Shown here: piece by piece, positions 34,224 through 43,300 of the stretch
How the letters are laid out: the number at the start of each line of letters is the position of its first letter
How positions within the stretch are numbered: the first letter of the stretch is position 1
Source of the DNA: Amycolatopsis sp. WQ 127309
GTDB lineage: Bacteria > Actinomycetota > Actinomycetes > Mycobacteriales > Pseudonocardiaceae
Assembly (NCBI RefSeq): GCF_023023025.1
Contig: NZ_CP095481.1
Span: 6,399,001 to 6,463,000 of the forward strand
Direction: 5' to 3'
DNA: 64,000 bases
Program-made: the position numbers and the translations under genes
Notes under the pieces: generated by a model
Database searches by the model: none
Seen by the model: only the letters and a program-made list of their open reading frames with translations
What the model was told of the DNA's origin: nothing

Positions 34224-35198
34224 ATGACTAAACAGATCGGTATACCCGGCTCGGTGGTCGGGCTCGGCGCGCTGTTCGTCGCGTGCTGGTCGTCGGGCTT
34301 CATCGGCGCGAAGCTCGGGGCCGCGGACGCGCCGGTCGCGACGGTCCTGATGTGGCGGTTCGTGCCCCTGGCGCTGCTGCTCGCGCCGTGGCTGGTCCGC
34401 TCGGGTGCCGGCGGGAGAGCGGGGCTGGGGCGGCAGATCCTGGTCGGAGTGCTGTCGCAGTCGGGGTACCTGCTGACCGTCTACTGCGCCATCGGCCTGG
34501 GCGTGAACACCGGGACGACGGCGTTGATCGACGGCGTCCAGCCGCTCGTCGCCGCCGCCCTCGCCGGGCCGCTGCTGGGCGTCGCGGTCAGCGGACGGCA
34601 GTGGGCCGGACTGGGTGTCGGCGCGGCCGGGGTCGCCCTGGTGACCTGGTCGGACGCGACGTCGGGGCACGGCACGCCGCTGTGGGCCTACCTGGTGCCG
34701 TTCGCCGGGATGTGCTGCCTGGTCGCGGCGACCTTCCTCGACCGGCGCACCCGCGACCGCCCGTCGCCGGTGCGCGCGGTGGCCATCCACTGCGCCACCT
34801 CGGCCGTCGTCTTCACGGCCCTGGCGGTGGCGACGGGCACCGCGCTACCACCGGCGTCGGCCCGCTTCTGGCTGGCGATGGCGTGGCTGATCGTCTTCGC
34901 GACGTTCGGCGGCTACGGGCTCTACTGGCTGCTGCTCGACCGCGTCGGCGTCACGGCCGTCAACACGCTGATGTTCCTGGTGCCGGCGGCCACCACGATC
35001 TGGGGCACGCTCGTGTTCGGCGAGCCGTTCAGCGCGTGGACCGGGACCGGGCTCGCCCTGGCGCTGGCCGCCACCTGGCTGGTCTCCCGGCGGCCTCAGA
35101 GCCGCGAGCGGGCGGTGTCGGCGACACGCGGAGTCCCGCCGTGCCACCGCACCGGCGTGGCCGGCGTCCGGCGCCGTTTCGACGGCGGTTCGGCGTAG
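34224..35198 (+). CDS. EamA/DMT family transporter
   Basis: 324 residues with ten hydrophobic segments in two EamA repeats. It starts GLGALFVACWSSGFIGAKLGA, typical of DMT exporters, and the second repeat ends GTLVFGEPFSAWTG. The last ~35 residues after WLVSRR are hydrophilic and lie antisense to the end of the DUF6292-like gene; they may be a read-through extension. ATG 34224 is chosen, since upstream in-frame starts would overlap the operator. Efflux under TetR control is the likely role. Confidence 0.88.
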   Translation: MTKQIGIPGSVVGLGALFVACWSSGFIGAKLGAADAPVATVLMWRFVPLALLLAPWLVRSGAGGRAGLGRQILVGVLSQSGYLLTVYCAIGLGVNTGTTALIDGVQPLVAAALAGPLLGVAVSGRQWAGLGVGAAGVALVTWSDATSGHGTPLWAYLVPFAGMCCLVAATFLDRRTRDRPSPVRAVAIHCATSAVVFTALAVATGTALPPASARFWLAMAWLIVFATFGGYGLYWLLLDRVGVTAVNTLMFLVPAATTIWGTLVFGEPFSAWTGTGLALALAATWLVSRRPQSRERAVSATRGVPPCHRTGVAGVRRRFDGGSA

Positions 35199-35572
35199 CG
35201 GTCCAGCAGGACGCTGAGCCGGTCGCCGTCGCACTGGCGGCGGATGAGCCGCTCGCCGCGCGCGGCCAAGGCGTCGAGGGTGAAGTCGGCGACCGCTCGC
35301 GGGGCCGGCCGGACCTCGCCGGGGAACGTGGCGACGACGTGCATCGAGCCGGATCTGCCCTCGGCCGCCGTCAGCTGCCAGCCGTGGCGGCGATCCCAGG
35401 TCAGGAGTTCGGGTTTCGCGGGGCCGTCGGCCGGGCGGCCCGCGAAGCGGATCTGGCCGTACAACGGTTCGGCGGGCTCGACCGCGGCGTCCTCGTTCAG
35501 CAATCCGAGTTCGGTGGCGACGGCGCGCAAATAGGGGACTAGTGCGGTTTCGTCCGAGAAGTCGGTGTTCAT
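35096..35572 (-). CDS. DUF6292-like protein
   Basis: 158 residues, soluble. It begins MNTDFSDETALVPYLRAVATELG, with a central YGQIRF and LTWDRRHGWQL, and a charged C-terminus rich in Arg. I associate the pattern with DUF6292, a family found mostly in Pseudonocardiaceae and of unknown function; this is recall by pattern, not a search. Its 3' end overlaps the tail of the EamA gene by 103 bp on the opposite strand. Confidence 0.6.
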   Translation of the reverse strand: MNTDFSDETALVPYLRAVATELGLLNEDAAVEPAEPLYGQIRFAGRPADGPAKPELLTWDRRHGWQLTAAEGRSGSMHVVATFPGEVRPAPRAVADFTLDALAARGERLIRRQCDGDRLSVLLDRYAEPPSKRRRTPATPVRWHGGTPRVADTARSRL

Positions 35573-35762
35573 CGTTCACCTGCCTGATCTTCGACGATGT
35601 CCGTCGACTACCCGTTTTTCCGGCGGATACGCACGAAATCGTCGAACGATATTCCTGAGCTGATGCGTCCGTTCGTGCGATGTTGGTGCGGCCGCGTGTG
35701 AGAGGCGTCAGGCTGGGGGAATCAGAGGGTGTTCCGATCACTGCGGGGGTGCTGAGAACGTG

Positions 35763-36143
35763 ATGCGTGAGAGCTTCGACTTCGACGTGAATCCGAGAGA
35801 AATCAGGCTCGTGCGATCGTGGGCGCGCGAGCGGCTGGCGGCGGCCGGCGATCTCCCGGACGAAACGATCACCGACATCGTGCTGATCATGAACGAACTG
35901 GCCACGAACGCCGTCCGGCACGCCGCCGGGCCGGCGCGGGTCCGGCTGCTGCGCTCCGACTCCGCGGTCTGGGTCGGGGTCGAGGACGCGGGCGGCGCCG
36001 CCTGGTTCGACCCGGCCGTGCCGCTGCCCACCCCGATCGGCACCGGACTGACGCTGGTCGCCGCGTGCTCCCACCGTCGCGGCCACTTCCACCGCGGCGA
36101 CGGCGGCCGGACGGTGTGGGCCGAAATCCCCGTCGCGTCCTGA
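35763..36143 (+). CDS. RsbW-like anti-sigma factor / ATP-binding protein
   Basis: 126-residue HATPase_c_2 protein. It has the N-box IVLIMNELATNAVRHA and the GTGLTLVAACS glycine segment that closes over ATP; the usual G1 box is reduced to VEDAGG. Such proteins bind and inhibit sigma factors or phosphorylate STAS partners. No sigma factor gene is adjacent. The STAS and SpoIIE-phosphatase proteins at 40-45 kb are possible partners. ATG 35763 is chosen over the preceding GTG. Confidence 0.82.
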   Translation: MRESFDFDVNPREIRLVRSWARERLAAAGDLPDETITDIVLIMNELATNAVRHAAGPARVRLLRSDSAVWVGVEDAGGAAWFDPAVPLPTPIGTGLTLVAACSHRRGHFHRGDGGRTVWAEIPVAS

Positions 36144-36248
36144 CGTCGACCGCTCGGCGGTCCCAAAGGTAGGAACTCTGCGCTGTCAAGAGTGGCAGTG
36201 CATCTTGTCCTGCCTTGTCGCGTGACGTCCGTTTTCCGTGACACAGAG

Positions 36249-36284
36249 CCGGTTCACGTGCGCGAACCGGTTGGTCCGGGGTAT
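36249..36284 (+). promoter_or_regulatory. inverted repeat in the promoter region of the beta-helix gene
   Basis: A perfect 7-bp inverted repeat, CCGGTTC (36249-36255) and GAACCGG (36264-36270), lies 80-100 bp before the ATG at 36352. A GGGTAT hexamer follows at 36279-36284. It is a candidate operator; no protein can be assigned. Confidence 0.35.
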
Positions 36285-36351
36285 CCCTCTAGGTAGCGAG
36301 TCCGGCTATATTCATCAGATGTCTGCCCTCTGACTCAGCCGGAGAACCCCG

Positions 36352-38958
36352 ATGCGAATCGCCACTGTCGTCGCGCACCTGGTCACCGCCGCAGCCGTTG
36401 TCGCGGCTGTCGGCGCCACTCCCGGAAGACCCCCGGACGTCCTCTACGCCGCCCCTGCCGGGCACGGCTCCGCCTGCAGTCCCGCCGCCCCGTGCGCCCT
36501 CCCCGCCGCTCGTGACCGGGTCCGCGACCTCGTCCGGCACGCCCGCGGGGACGTCGTGGTCGAGCTGCGCGGCGGCACCTACTCGCTGACCACGCCGTTG
36601 CGTCTTGGCGTGCAGGACTCCGGCACGCCGGGCCACCGCGTCGTCTACCGCGCGGCCCCCGGGCAGACCCCGGTCTTCAGCGGCGCGCTGAAGGTCGGAG
36701 GTTTCCGGAAGACGGACGCCGCCAAGAACATTTACCGCGCCCCGGTGCCGAAGGGGACCGCGAGCCGCGAGCTGTTCGTGAACGGCGTCCGCGCGCAGCG
36801 GGCCCGCACGGCCCAGGACCCGGGCGGGTTCTCCGTGTCCGACACGGGTTTCACCACCGCCGACGCGACCTACACGTCCTGGACGAACGCGCCCGGCGTC
36901 GAGGTCGTCGCCAACAACGGCTGGAAGCAGCTGCGCTGCCCGCTCGCCTCGATCATGCCCGGCGCCGCGGGCGGGTCGGCGCTGACCGTCGACCCCGGGT
37001 GCTGGAACAACAACCACAACTCCGTGCCCGACCCGAGCTTCCCCTTCAACGGCGCCGGCCTGCCGAGCCTCGACCGCGTGACCTGGCTCGAAAACGCCTA
37101 CCAGCTGCTCGGCACGCCCGGCCAGTTCTACCTCGACGGCGGCGCCGGTTACCTCTACTACGTGCCCCGGCCCGGTGAGGACCTCGCCAAGGCCGACGTC
37201 GAACTGCCCGTCGCGCCGGAGCTGCTCGACCTCGCCGGCACCCCCGGGCACCTCGCGCCGCTCAACGACACCGACTGGCGCGCGACCTACACCGGCGCCT
37301 GGAGCTACTCCAACGGCCGGCACCTGGGCGACCTCGGCGCCGACGTCCACTACACCCAGAACGACGGCGACGCCTTCAGCTACACCTTCACCGGCACCGG
37401 GCTCCAGGTCCTGACCGAGACGAACACGGACGAAGGCGACCTCGACGTCTACGTCGACGGCGTCAAGAACCAGACGGTGTCGGCGAAGAGCACCGAACGG
37501 CTCGCGCAGCAGGCCGTCGTCTCGGTCACCGGGCTCGCCAAGGGGAAGCACACGGTCCGCGTGGTCAAGGCGGGCGGCGACTACCTGCTGATCGACGGCT
37601 TCACCGTCATCCCCGACGTCGTCGCGCCGGTGCACGACATCGCCTTCGAAGGGATCACCTTCGCCTACACGACCTGGACCGCCCCGAGCACCGCGGGTTA
37701 CATCGACAACCAGGCCGGCATCCTCTGGGACCCGGTGACCCGCACCCCGACGCGGATCCCCGCCGCCGTGCAGGTGCACCGCGGCGCGCGGATCGGGTTC
37801 ACCGGCGTGACCGTGCAGCACACCGGGACCAGCGGCATCGACCTCGCCGACCAGACCCAGGGCTCGGCGGTGTCGGGCAGCTCGATCACCGACATCGGCG
37901 GCAGCGGGGTCGCGGTGGGCGAGGTCGACGACTACTACCAGACCCAGCCCGCGCTGATGACCAGCGGAAACAGCGTCTCCGGCAACACCGTGCAGCGGCC
38001 GGGCCAGGAGTACCAGGACGCGGTCGGCGTCTGGGTCGGCCACAGCCGCGGGACCACGTTGTCCCACAACGACATCGGCTACACGCCGTATTCGGGCGTG
38101 TCGATCGGCTGGGGCTGGGGCTGGGCGTCGAGCTGCGCGCTGCAGGCCCAGCAGGGCCTGGCTGACCCGTGCCTGCACGGCACGACCTACACCGGTGACA
38201 ACCACGTCGTCGGCAACCACGTGCACAGCGTGATGGGCGTGCTGTTCGACGGCGGCCCGGTCTACACCCTCGGCGGGCAGGCGTCGCCGTCGGAGTTCGT
38301 CGGCAACGTGCTCGGCGAGTGCGTCAACGGCTGCAACATGATCTACCACGACGAGGGCAGCTCGCTGTGGAACACCCACGACAACGTGGTGGAGTTCAGC
38401 AACGGCTCGCTGTGGCTGAACCTGTGGACGCCGACCATCCACGACGACTCGATCCACGGCAACTTCACCGACACCGACCGCTACAACAACAACGGCACGG
38501 CCATCGACCTCACGCCCTCCACGGTGGTCACCGACGGCCGCTGGCCGCCCGCCGCGCAGGCGATCATCGACGCGGCCGGGCCGGGCACCCCGCCCGGCAC
38601 GGTGCTCGACGACGACGACCTGCGGATCTCCTACACCGGGAGCTGGTCCTCGAGCGGCTCGCGCACCTACGGCGACCTCGAAAACGGGGTGCACTACACC
38701 CAGCAGGACGGTGCTTCCGCGTCGATCACCTTCACCGGGACCGGGATCAGTCTCCTCACCGAGACCAATTCCGACGAAGGGGATATCGGCGTCACGCTCG
38801 ACGGTGCCGACAAGGGCACCGTCAGTGCGAACACCACCCAGCGGCAAAGCCGATTCCCCGTTTATTCGGTGACCGGGCTCGCCGCCGGGCGGCACACGCT
38901 GACCGTTGCCAAGAAGAGCGGAACCTATTTCCTGGTGGACGGCTTCCGCGTCGAATAG
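36352..38958 (+). CDS. secreted right-handed parallel beta-helix protein with two copies of an added module
   Basis: 868 residues with an N-terminal signal-like segment (~1-25). Residues ~30-300 and ~425-750 form a right-handed parallel beta-helix as in polysaccharide lyases and glycosidases (repeated N-x-V-x-G-N and HDN-type turns, SVSGNTVQRPG, NHVVGNHVHS). Two copies of a ~110-residue module, at ~305-420 and ~755-868, share DLG/DLE, VHYTQ-DG, FTGTG, LTETN-DEGD and VSVTGLA/YSVTGLA blocks. The first interrupts the beta-helix; the second ends the protein. The modules look like carbohydrate-binding beta-sandwiches. Catalytic residues were not recognised; cell-wall or plant glycan degradation is likely. 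Confidence 0.8.
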   Translation: MRIATVVAHLVTAAAVVAAVGATPGRPPDVLYAAPAGHGSACSPAAPCALPAARDRVRDLVRHARGDVVVELRGGTYSLTTPLRLGVQDSGTPGHRVVYRAAPGQTPVFSGALKVGGFRKTDAAKNIYRAPVPKGTASRELFVNGVRAQRARTAQDPGGFSVSDTGFTTADATYTSWTNAPGVEVVANNGWKQLRCPLASIMPGAAGGSALTVDPGCWNNNHNSVPDPSFPFNGAGLPSLDRVTWLENAYQLLGTPGQFYLDGGAGYLYYVPRPGEDLAKADVELPVAPELLDLAGTPGHLAPLNDTDWRATYTGAWSYSNGRHLGDLGADVHYTQNDGDAFSYTFTGTGLQVLTETNTDEGDLDVYVDGVKNQTVSAKSTERLAQQAVVSVTGLAKGKHTVRVVKAGGDYLLIDGFTVIPDVVAPVHDIAFEGITFAYTTWTAPSTAGYIDNQAGILWDPVTRTPTRIPAAVQVHRGARIGFTGVTVQHTGTSGIDLADQTQGSAVSGSSITDIGGSGVAVGEVDDYYQTQPALMTSGNSVSGNTVQRPGQEYQDAVGVWVGHSRGTTLSHNDIGYTPYSGVSIGWGWGWASSCALQAQQGLADPCLHGTTYTGDNHVVGNHVHSVMGVLFDGGPVYTLGGQASPSEFVGNVLGECVNGCNMIYHDEGSSLWNTHDNVVEFSNGSLWLNLWTPTIHDDSIHGNFTDTDRYNNNGTAIDLTPSTVVTDGRWPPAAQAIIDAAGPGTPPGTVLDDDDLRISYTGSWSSSGSRTYGDLENGVHYTQQDGASASITFTGTGISLLTETNSDEGDIGVTLDGADKGTVSANTTQRQSRFPVYSVTGLAAGRHTLTVAKKSGTYFLVDGFRVE

Positions 38959-38962
38959 CGGT

Positions 38963-40177
38963 TCAGTGGTTCAGCAGCCGCAGGTCGACCGCGTCGGCCA
39001 TGGCCTGCATGCCGGCTTCGTTCGGGTGGATGTGATCACCCGAGTCGAAGCCGGCCCGCAGTGCTCCGGGATCGGAGGGGTCTTGCGTCGCCTGGTCGAA
39101 GTCGACGACGCCGTCGAACTGCCCGCCGGTGCGGATCCAGGCGTTCGCCGCCTGGCGGATGGTCTCGCCGTGCTCGCTGTAGCCGCCGGATCCCTTGTCC
39201 GGCAGCATGGTCGCGCCGATGATCCGCACGCCGGCCGCGTGTGCCTGGCGGATCAGCTCGCGGTAGCCGTCGATCAGGTGCTGCGCGGTCAGCGGGACGC
39301 CGCCGGGGCCGGCGTTGTTGCCGATGTCGTTGATGCCCTCCAGGAGGATCACCGTCCGGACACCGGGTTGCGCCAGCGCGTCGTGGGCGAACCGCTTGAG
39401 GGCGCTGACGCCCTGCCAGATGTTCGGCACGTCGGTCAGCACCCGGTTGCCGCCGATCCCGGCGTCGACCACGGCGCTCGGGTGCGGCCCGGCCAGCCGG
39501 CGGGCGAGGTCGTCCGGCCAGCGGCGGTACGCACTCGCCGGGGTGTTGTAGCCGTCGGTGATGGAGTCGCCGAAGGCCACCACGGTGCCGCGCGCGGCGG
39601 GGGAGACGACGTCCAGACCGGACAGGTAGTACCAGGAAGTCGTTGCGGCGACGTAGTTCCCGTCTTCGGTGTCGGCGGCGAAGTCGCCCGGTTTCGAGAG
39701 GTAGGAGACGTCGAACGCGTCGGAGTGCCAGGTCGCCGAGCTGGTCGCCTGGGGCAGGTACAGGCTCACGAGCAGGTTCTGCTCCGCTTGCACGGACAGC
39801 GGCACCGGATCGCTGACGACCTCCTGGCCCGCCGGGATCGTGAACGTTTTCGCGTGCGAGAACGTCACTGCGTGCCCGGAGCCCGCGACGGCGGTCGCCT
39901 CGCCGGCCTGCAGCGCGAGGCTCACCGCGCCGACGGCGAGGGGAGTGGTGCCGCGCAGGTTGGACAGGTGCACGCGTAGGGCGGCACCGCCGACGCTGGG
40001 GTGCACGACCATCCGCAGCGTCCGGTCGGTGAAGTTCGGGCCGCCGATCGTCATGCTCGGCGACCAGGCCGAAACCCGGTGAACGGCGGACGAATCAGTT
40101 TCGGCAATGGCGGTGTTCGTGCTGCCCGAAATCAGCAATACTATGGCCGCCGTCGCCGGCAAAGCCCTTTTGGTCAT
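38963..40177 (-). CDS. secreted SGNH/GDSL hydrolase
   Basis: 404 residues with a signal peptide (ALPATAAIVLLISG, cleavage likely after AIA near 25). A beta-sandwich (~35-190) precedes the SGNH core: block I AFGDSITDG (nucleophile Ser), block II GGNRVL, block III EGINDIG, block V DHIHPNE. It is a likely carbohydrate or lipid esterase outside the cell. It converges on the beta-helix gene with only 4 bp between stops, so the two secreted enzymes may act on the same material. GTG 40180 is an alternative start. Confidence 0.87.
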   Translation of the reverse strand: MTKRALPATAAIVLLISGSTNTAIAETDSSAVHRVSAWSPSMTIGGPNFTDRTLRMVVHPSVGGAALRVHLSNLRGTTPLAVGAVSLALQAGEATAVAGSGHAVTFSHAKTFTIPAGQEVVSDPVPLSVQAEQNLLVSLYLPQATSSATWHSDAFDVSYLSKPGDFAADTEDGNYVAATTSWYYLSGLDVVSPAARGTVVAFGDSITDGYNTPASAYRRWPDDLARRLAGPHPSAVVDAGIGGNRVLTDVPNIWQGVSALKRFAHDALAQPGVRTVILLEGINDIGNNAGPGGVPLTAQHLIDGYRELIRQAHAAGVRIIGATMLPDKGSGGYSEHGETIRQAANAWIRTGGQFDGVVDFDQATQDPSDPGALRAGFDSGDHIHPNEAGMQAMADAVDLRLLNH

Positions 40178-40344
40178 CACGGGAAATCACCTTCTTCGGT
40201 GGGGAGGCCACAGTTTTACCGCGCGTTTCCGGAAATGACCAGCGGCGGTGGTGCGGGACCGGTTCGTGCCCGGCCCGGCCGGGCCGTAGAGTTCGAGGAG
40301 ACGGCCGGCGACCGGCCCGGGTGCACCGTGAGGGAGGGGCGTAC

Positions 40345-43300
40345 GTGGCCGGTTCCGACGACGTGTTCTTCGCCGACGGCGACGTCGGCCGCGACCTGGC
40401 CGCGGTCGACTGGGCGGCGACCCCGCTCGGCCCGCCGTCCGGCTGGCCGCAGAGCCTCCGGACCGCGGTGGACATCCTCGTGTCGTCCCGGTTCTCGATG
40501 TGGATGGCCTGGGGCCCGGACCTGACGTTCTTCTGCAACGCCGCCTACCGGCGCGACACGCTGGGCCGCAAGTACCCGTGGGCCCTCGGGCGCCCGGCAA
40601 GCGAGGTGTGGGCCGAGATCTGGGACGACATCGGCCCGCGGATCGCCACCGTGCTCGCCACCGCGCAGGCGACCTGGGACGAGGCCCTGCTGCTCTACCT
40701 GGAGCGGTCCGGTTATCCGGAGGAGTCGTACCACACGTTCTCCTACAGCCCGCTGCGCGACGACGACGGCGTCGTGGTCGGCATGCTGTGCGTGGTCAGC
40801 GAGGACACCGACCGCGTCATCGCCGACCGGCGGCTCTCGACGCTGCGCGACCTGGGCTCGGACCCGGCCGTCGTGCGCACCGAGCAGCAGACGCTGGCCT
40901 TCGCCGGCCGGCAGCTCGACCGCAACCGGCGCGACCTGCCCTTCACGCTGACCTACCTCTTCGGCGACGACGGCGTCGTCCGGCGCGCGGCCGCCACCGG
41001 CATCGCCGCGGACCACCCCGCGGCCCCCGCCACGCTCGCCGCCGGCGATCCCGCCGCGGTGTGGCCGGCCCCGCCCGGCGGCGAATCCGTGCTCGTCGAC
41101 CTGGCGGCCTTCACCGAGCTGCCCGCGGGCGACTGGCCGGAACCGCCCACCCAGGCGCTGCTGGTCCCGCTGGCGGGGCAGGGCGGCACGCCGTACGGCT
41201 TCCTGGTGGCCGGGCTGAACCGCTACCGCGCGCCGGACGAGAGCTACCGCGGGTTCGTCGAGCTGGTCGCCGGGCACCTCGCGGCCGGCATCGGCGGCGC
41301 CCGCAGCTACCACGCCCAGCAACGGCGCGCCGAGGAGCTGACCGAGCTCGACCGGGCCAAGACGGCGTTCTTCTCCAACATCAGCCACGAGTTCCGCACC
41401 CCGCTCACCCTGATCATGGGCCCGCTGGAGGAGCTCCGGGCCCGCGTCGGCGGCACCGACGAGCGCACCGGCCGGGAGCTGGACGTCATCCACCGCAACG
41501 GGCTGCGGCTGGGCAAGCTCGTCAACACCCTGCTGGACGTCTCCCGGCTCGAGGCCGGCCGCATGCAGGCCCGGTTCGAACCGGTGGACCTGGCCGAGGT
41601 CACCGCCGAGCTCGCGGGGGTGTTCCGCTCCGCCATCGACAAGGCCGGGCTGCGCCTGGACGTCGACGGCCCGCCGCTGGGCGAACCCGTGTACCTCGAC
41701 CGCGGCCTGTGGGAGAAGGTGATCTTCAACCTGCTGTCCAACGCGCTGAAGTTCACCTTCGACGGCGCCATCACCGTCACGATGCGAGCCGACGGGGACC
41801 AGGCGGCCGTCACGGTCGCGGACACCGGGATCGGTGTCCCCGAAGGCGAGCTGCCCCGGTTGTTCCAGCGGTTCCACCGCATCGAGAACGCCCGCGCCCG
41901 CTCCACCGAAGGCAGCGGCATCGGGCTGGCGCTGGTCCAGGAGATCGTCGACCTGCACGGCGGCACGATCACCGCGAGCAGCGTCGAGGGCGCGGGCACC
42001 ACCTTCACCATCCGGCTGCCGTTCGGGTCCGCGCACCTGCCCGCGGAGGCGCTGGTCCCGGCGGGTGGCCGCACCGAGGCCCCGGACGCCACCGCCTACG
42101 TCCACGAAGCCCTGCGCTGGCTGCCCAGCACGCCCGACGCCGACGGCGAGCCGCGGCCCCTCTCGGCTCCCGCGTCGGCGACCCGGGTGCTCGTCGCCGA
42201 CGACAACGCCGACATGCGCGAGTACCTCACGCGGCTGCTGAGCGACGCCGGTTACCAGGTCGACGCGGTCACCGACGGCCAGGAAGCGCTGGAAGCGGCC
42301 CGGGCGACGGCGTTCGACCTCGTGGTCAGCGACGTCATGATGCCCCGGCTCGGCGGCCTCGAGCTGGTCGCGGCGCTGCGCGACGACCCGCGCACCGCGT
42401 CGATGCCGGCGCTGCTGCTGTCCGCCCGCGCCGGGCAGGAGGCCTCGATCGAAGGCCTGCGCGCCGGCGCCGACGACTACCTGATCAAGCCGTTCGCGGC
42501 GGCCGAGCTCCTCGCCCGGGTGCGGGCCAACGTCGAGCTCGCGCGGCTGCGCACGCACCAGGCCCGCTGGCGCACCGCGCTGGTCGATTCGCTGCAGGAG
42601 GCCTTCTTCGTCTGCGACGCCGACGGCGCGGTGATCGAGATCAACGCCGCGTTCACCGACATCCTCGGCTACAGCACCGACGGGCTGCCCTACCACCCGG
42701 TGCACCCGTGGTGGCCGAGCGCCGAGACCGATCCCGAAGGCTATCGAGCGGTCGAAGGGGCGTTCGCGACCCTGCTCGGCCGGACCCACGGCACCTACAC
42801 GATCCCCGTCACCCACCGCGACGGCCACCGGCTGTGGGCGCGCGCCGCGTTCGCCCAGGCCCAGGACCCGGACACCGGGCGGGCCGTCATCGTCGGCACC
42901 TTCCGCGACGTCACCGCCGAGCACTACGCGATCCAGCGCGACAGCGCTCTGGCGTCGATGAGCACCCGGCTGGCCGAGGCGACGACGCTGACGGACGCGA
43001 TGGCCGGCGCGCTGAGCGAGCTGAAGGACCTCTGGCGCGCCGAAGGTGTCGTCGCGTCGGTGTTCGGCGCCGGTGACGAACCCACGCGGACCTACGCCGA
43101 CCCGCCCGTCACCTGGGAAAACCTGCCTGACGACCAGCGCCGCGCGCTCGGCGAGCTGCGGCAGGGCTCGCTGCTGGCCCCGGTTTCCGGCCACACGTGG
43201 TCCGGGACCGTGCTCGAACACCCCCACGGCCGGCTGGCGCTGCTGATCGACCTGGGCGACCGCCGTCCGTTCACCGACGAGGACCGGCTGCTGCTGTCGC

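Noticed and set aside
36249..36284. SigB/SigF-type promoter (GTTT and GGGTAT)
   Set aside because: GGGTAT is present but no GTTT-like box lies at the required 14-16 bp; kept only as a low-confidence inverted repeat.
36289..38895. 868-codon minus-strand frame opposite the beta-helix gene
   Set aside because: Valine/glycine/arginine-rich shadow frame; the plus strand has signal-like start and repeated modules.
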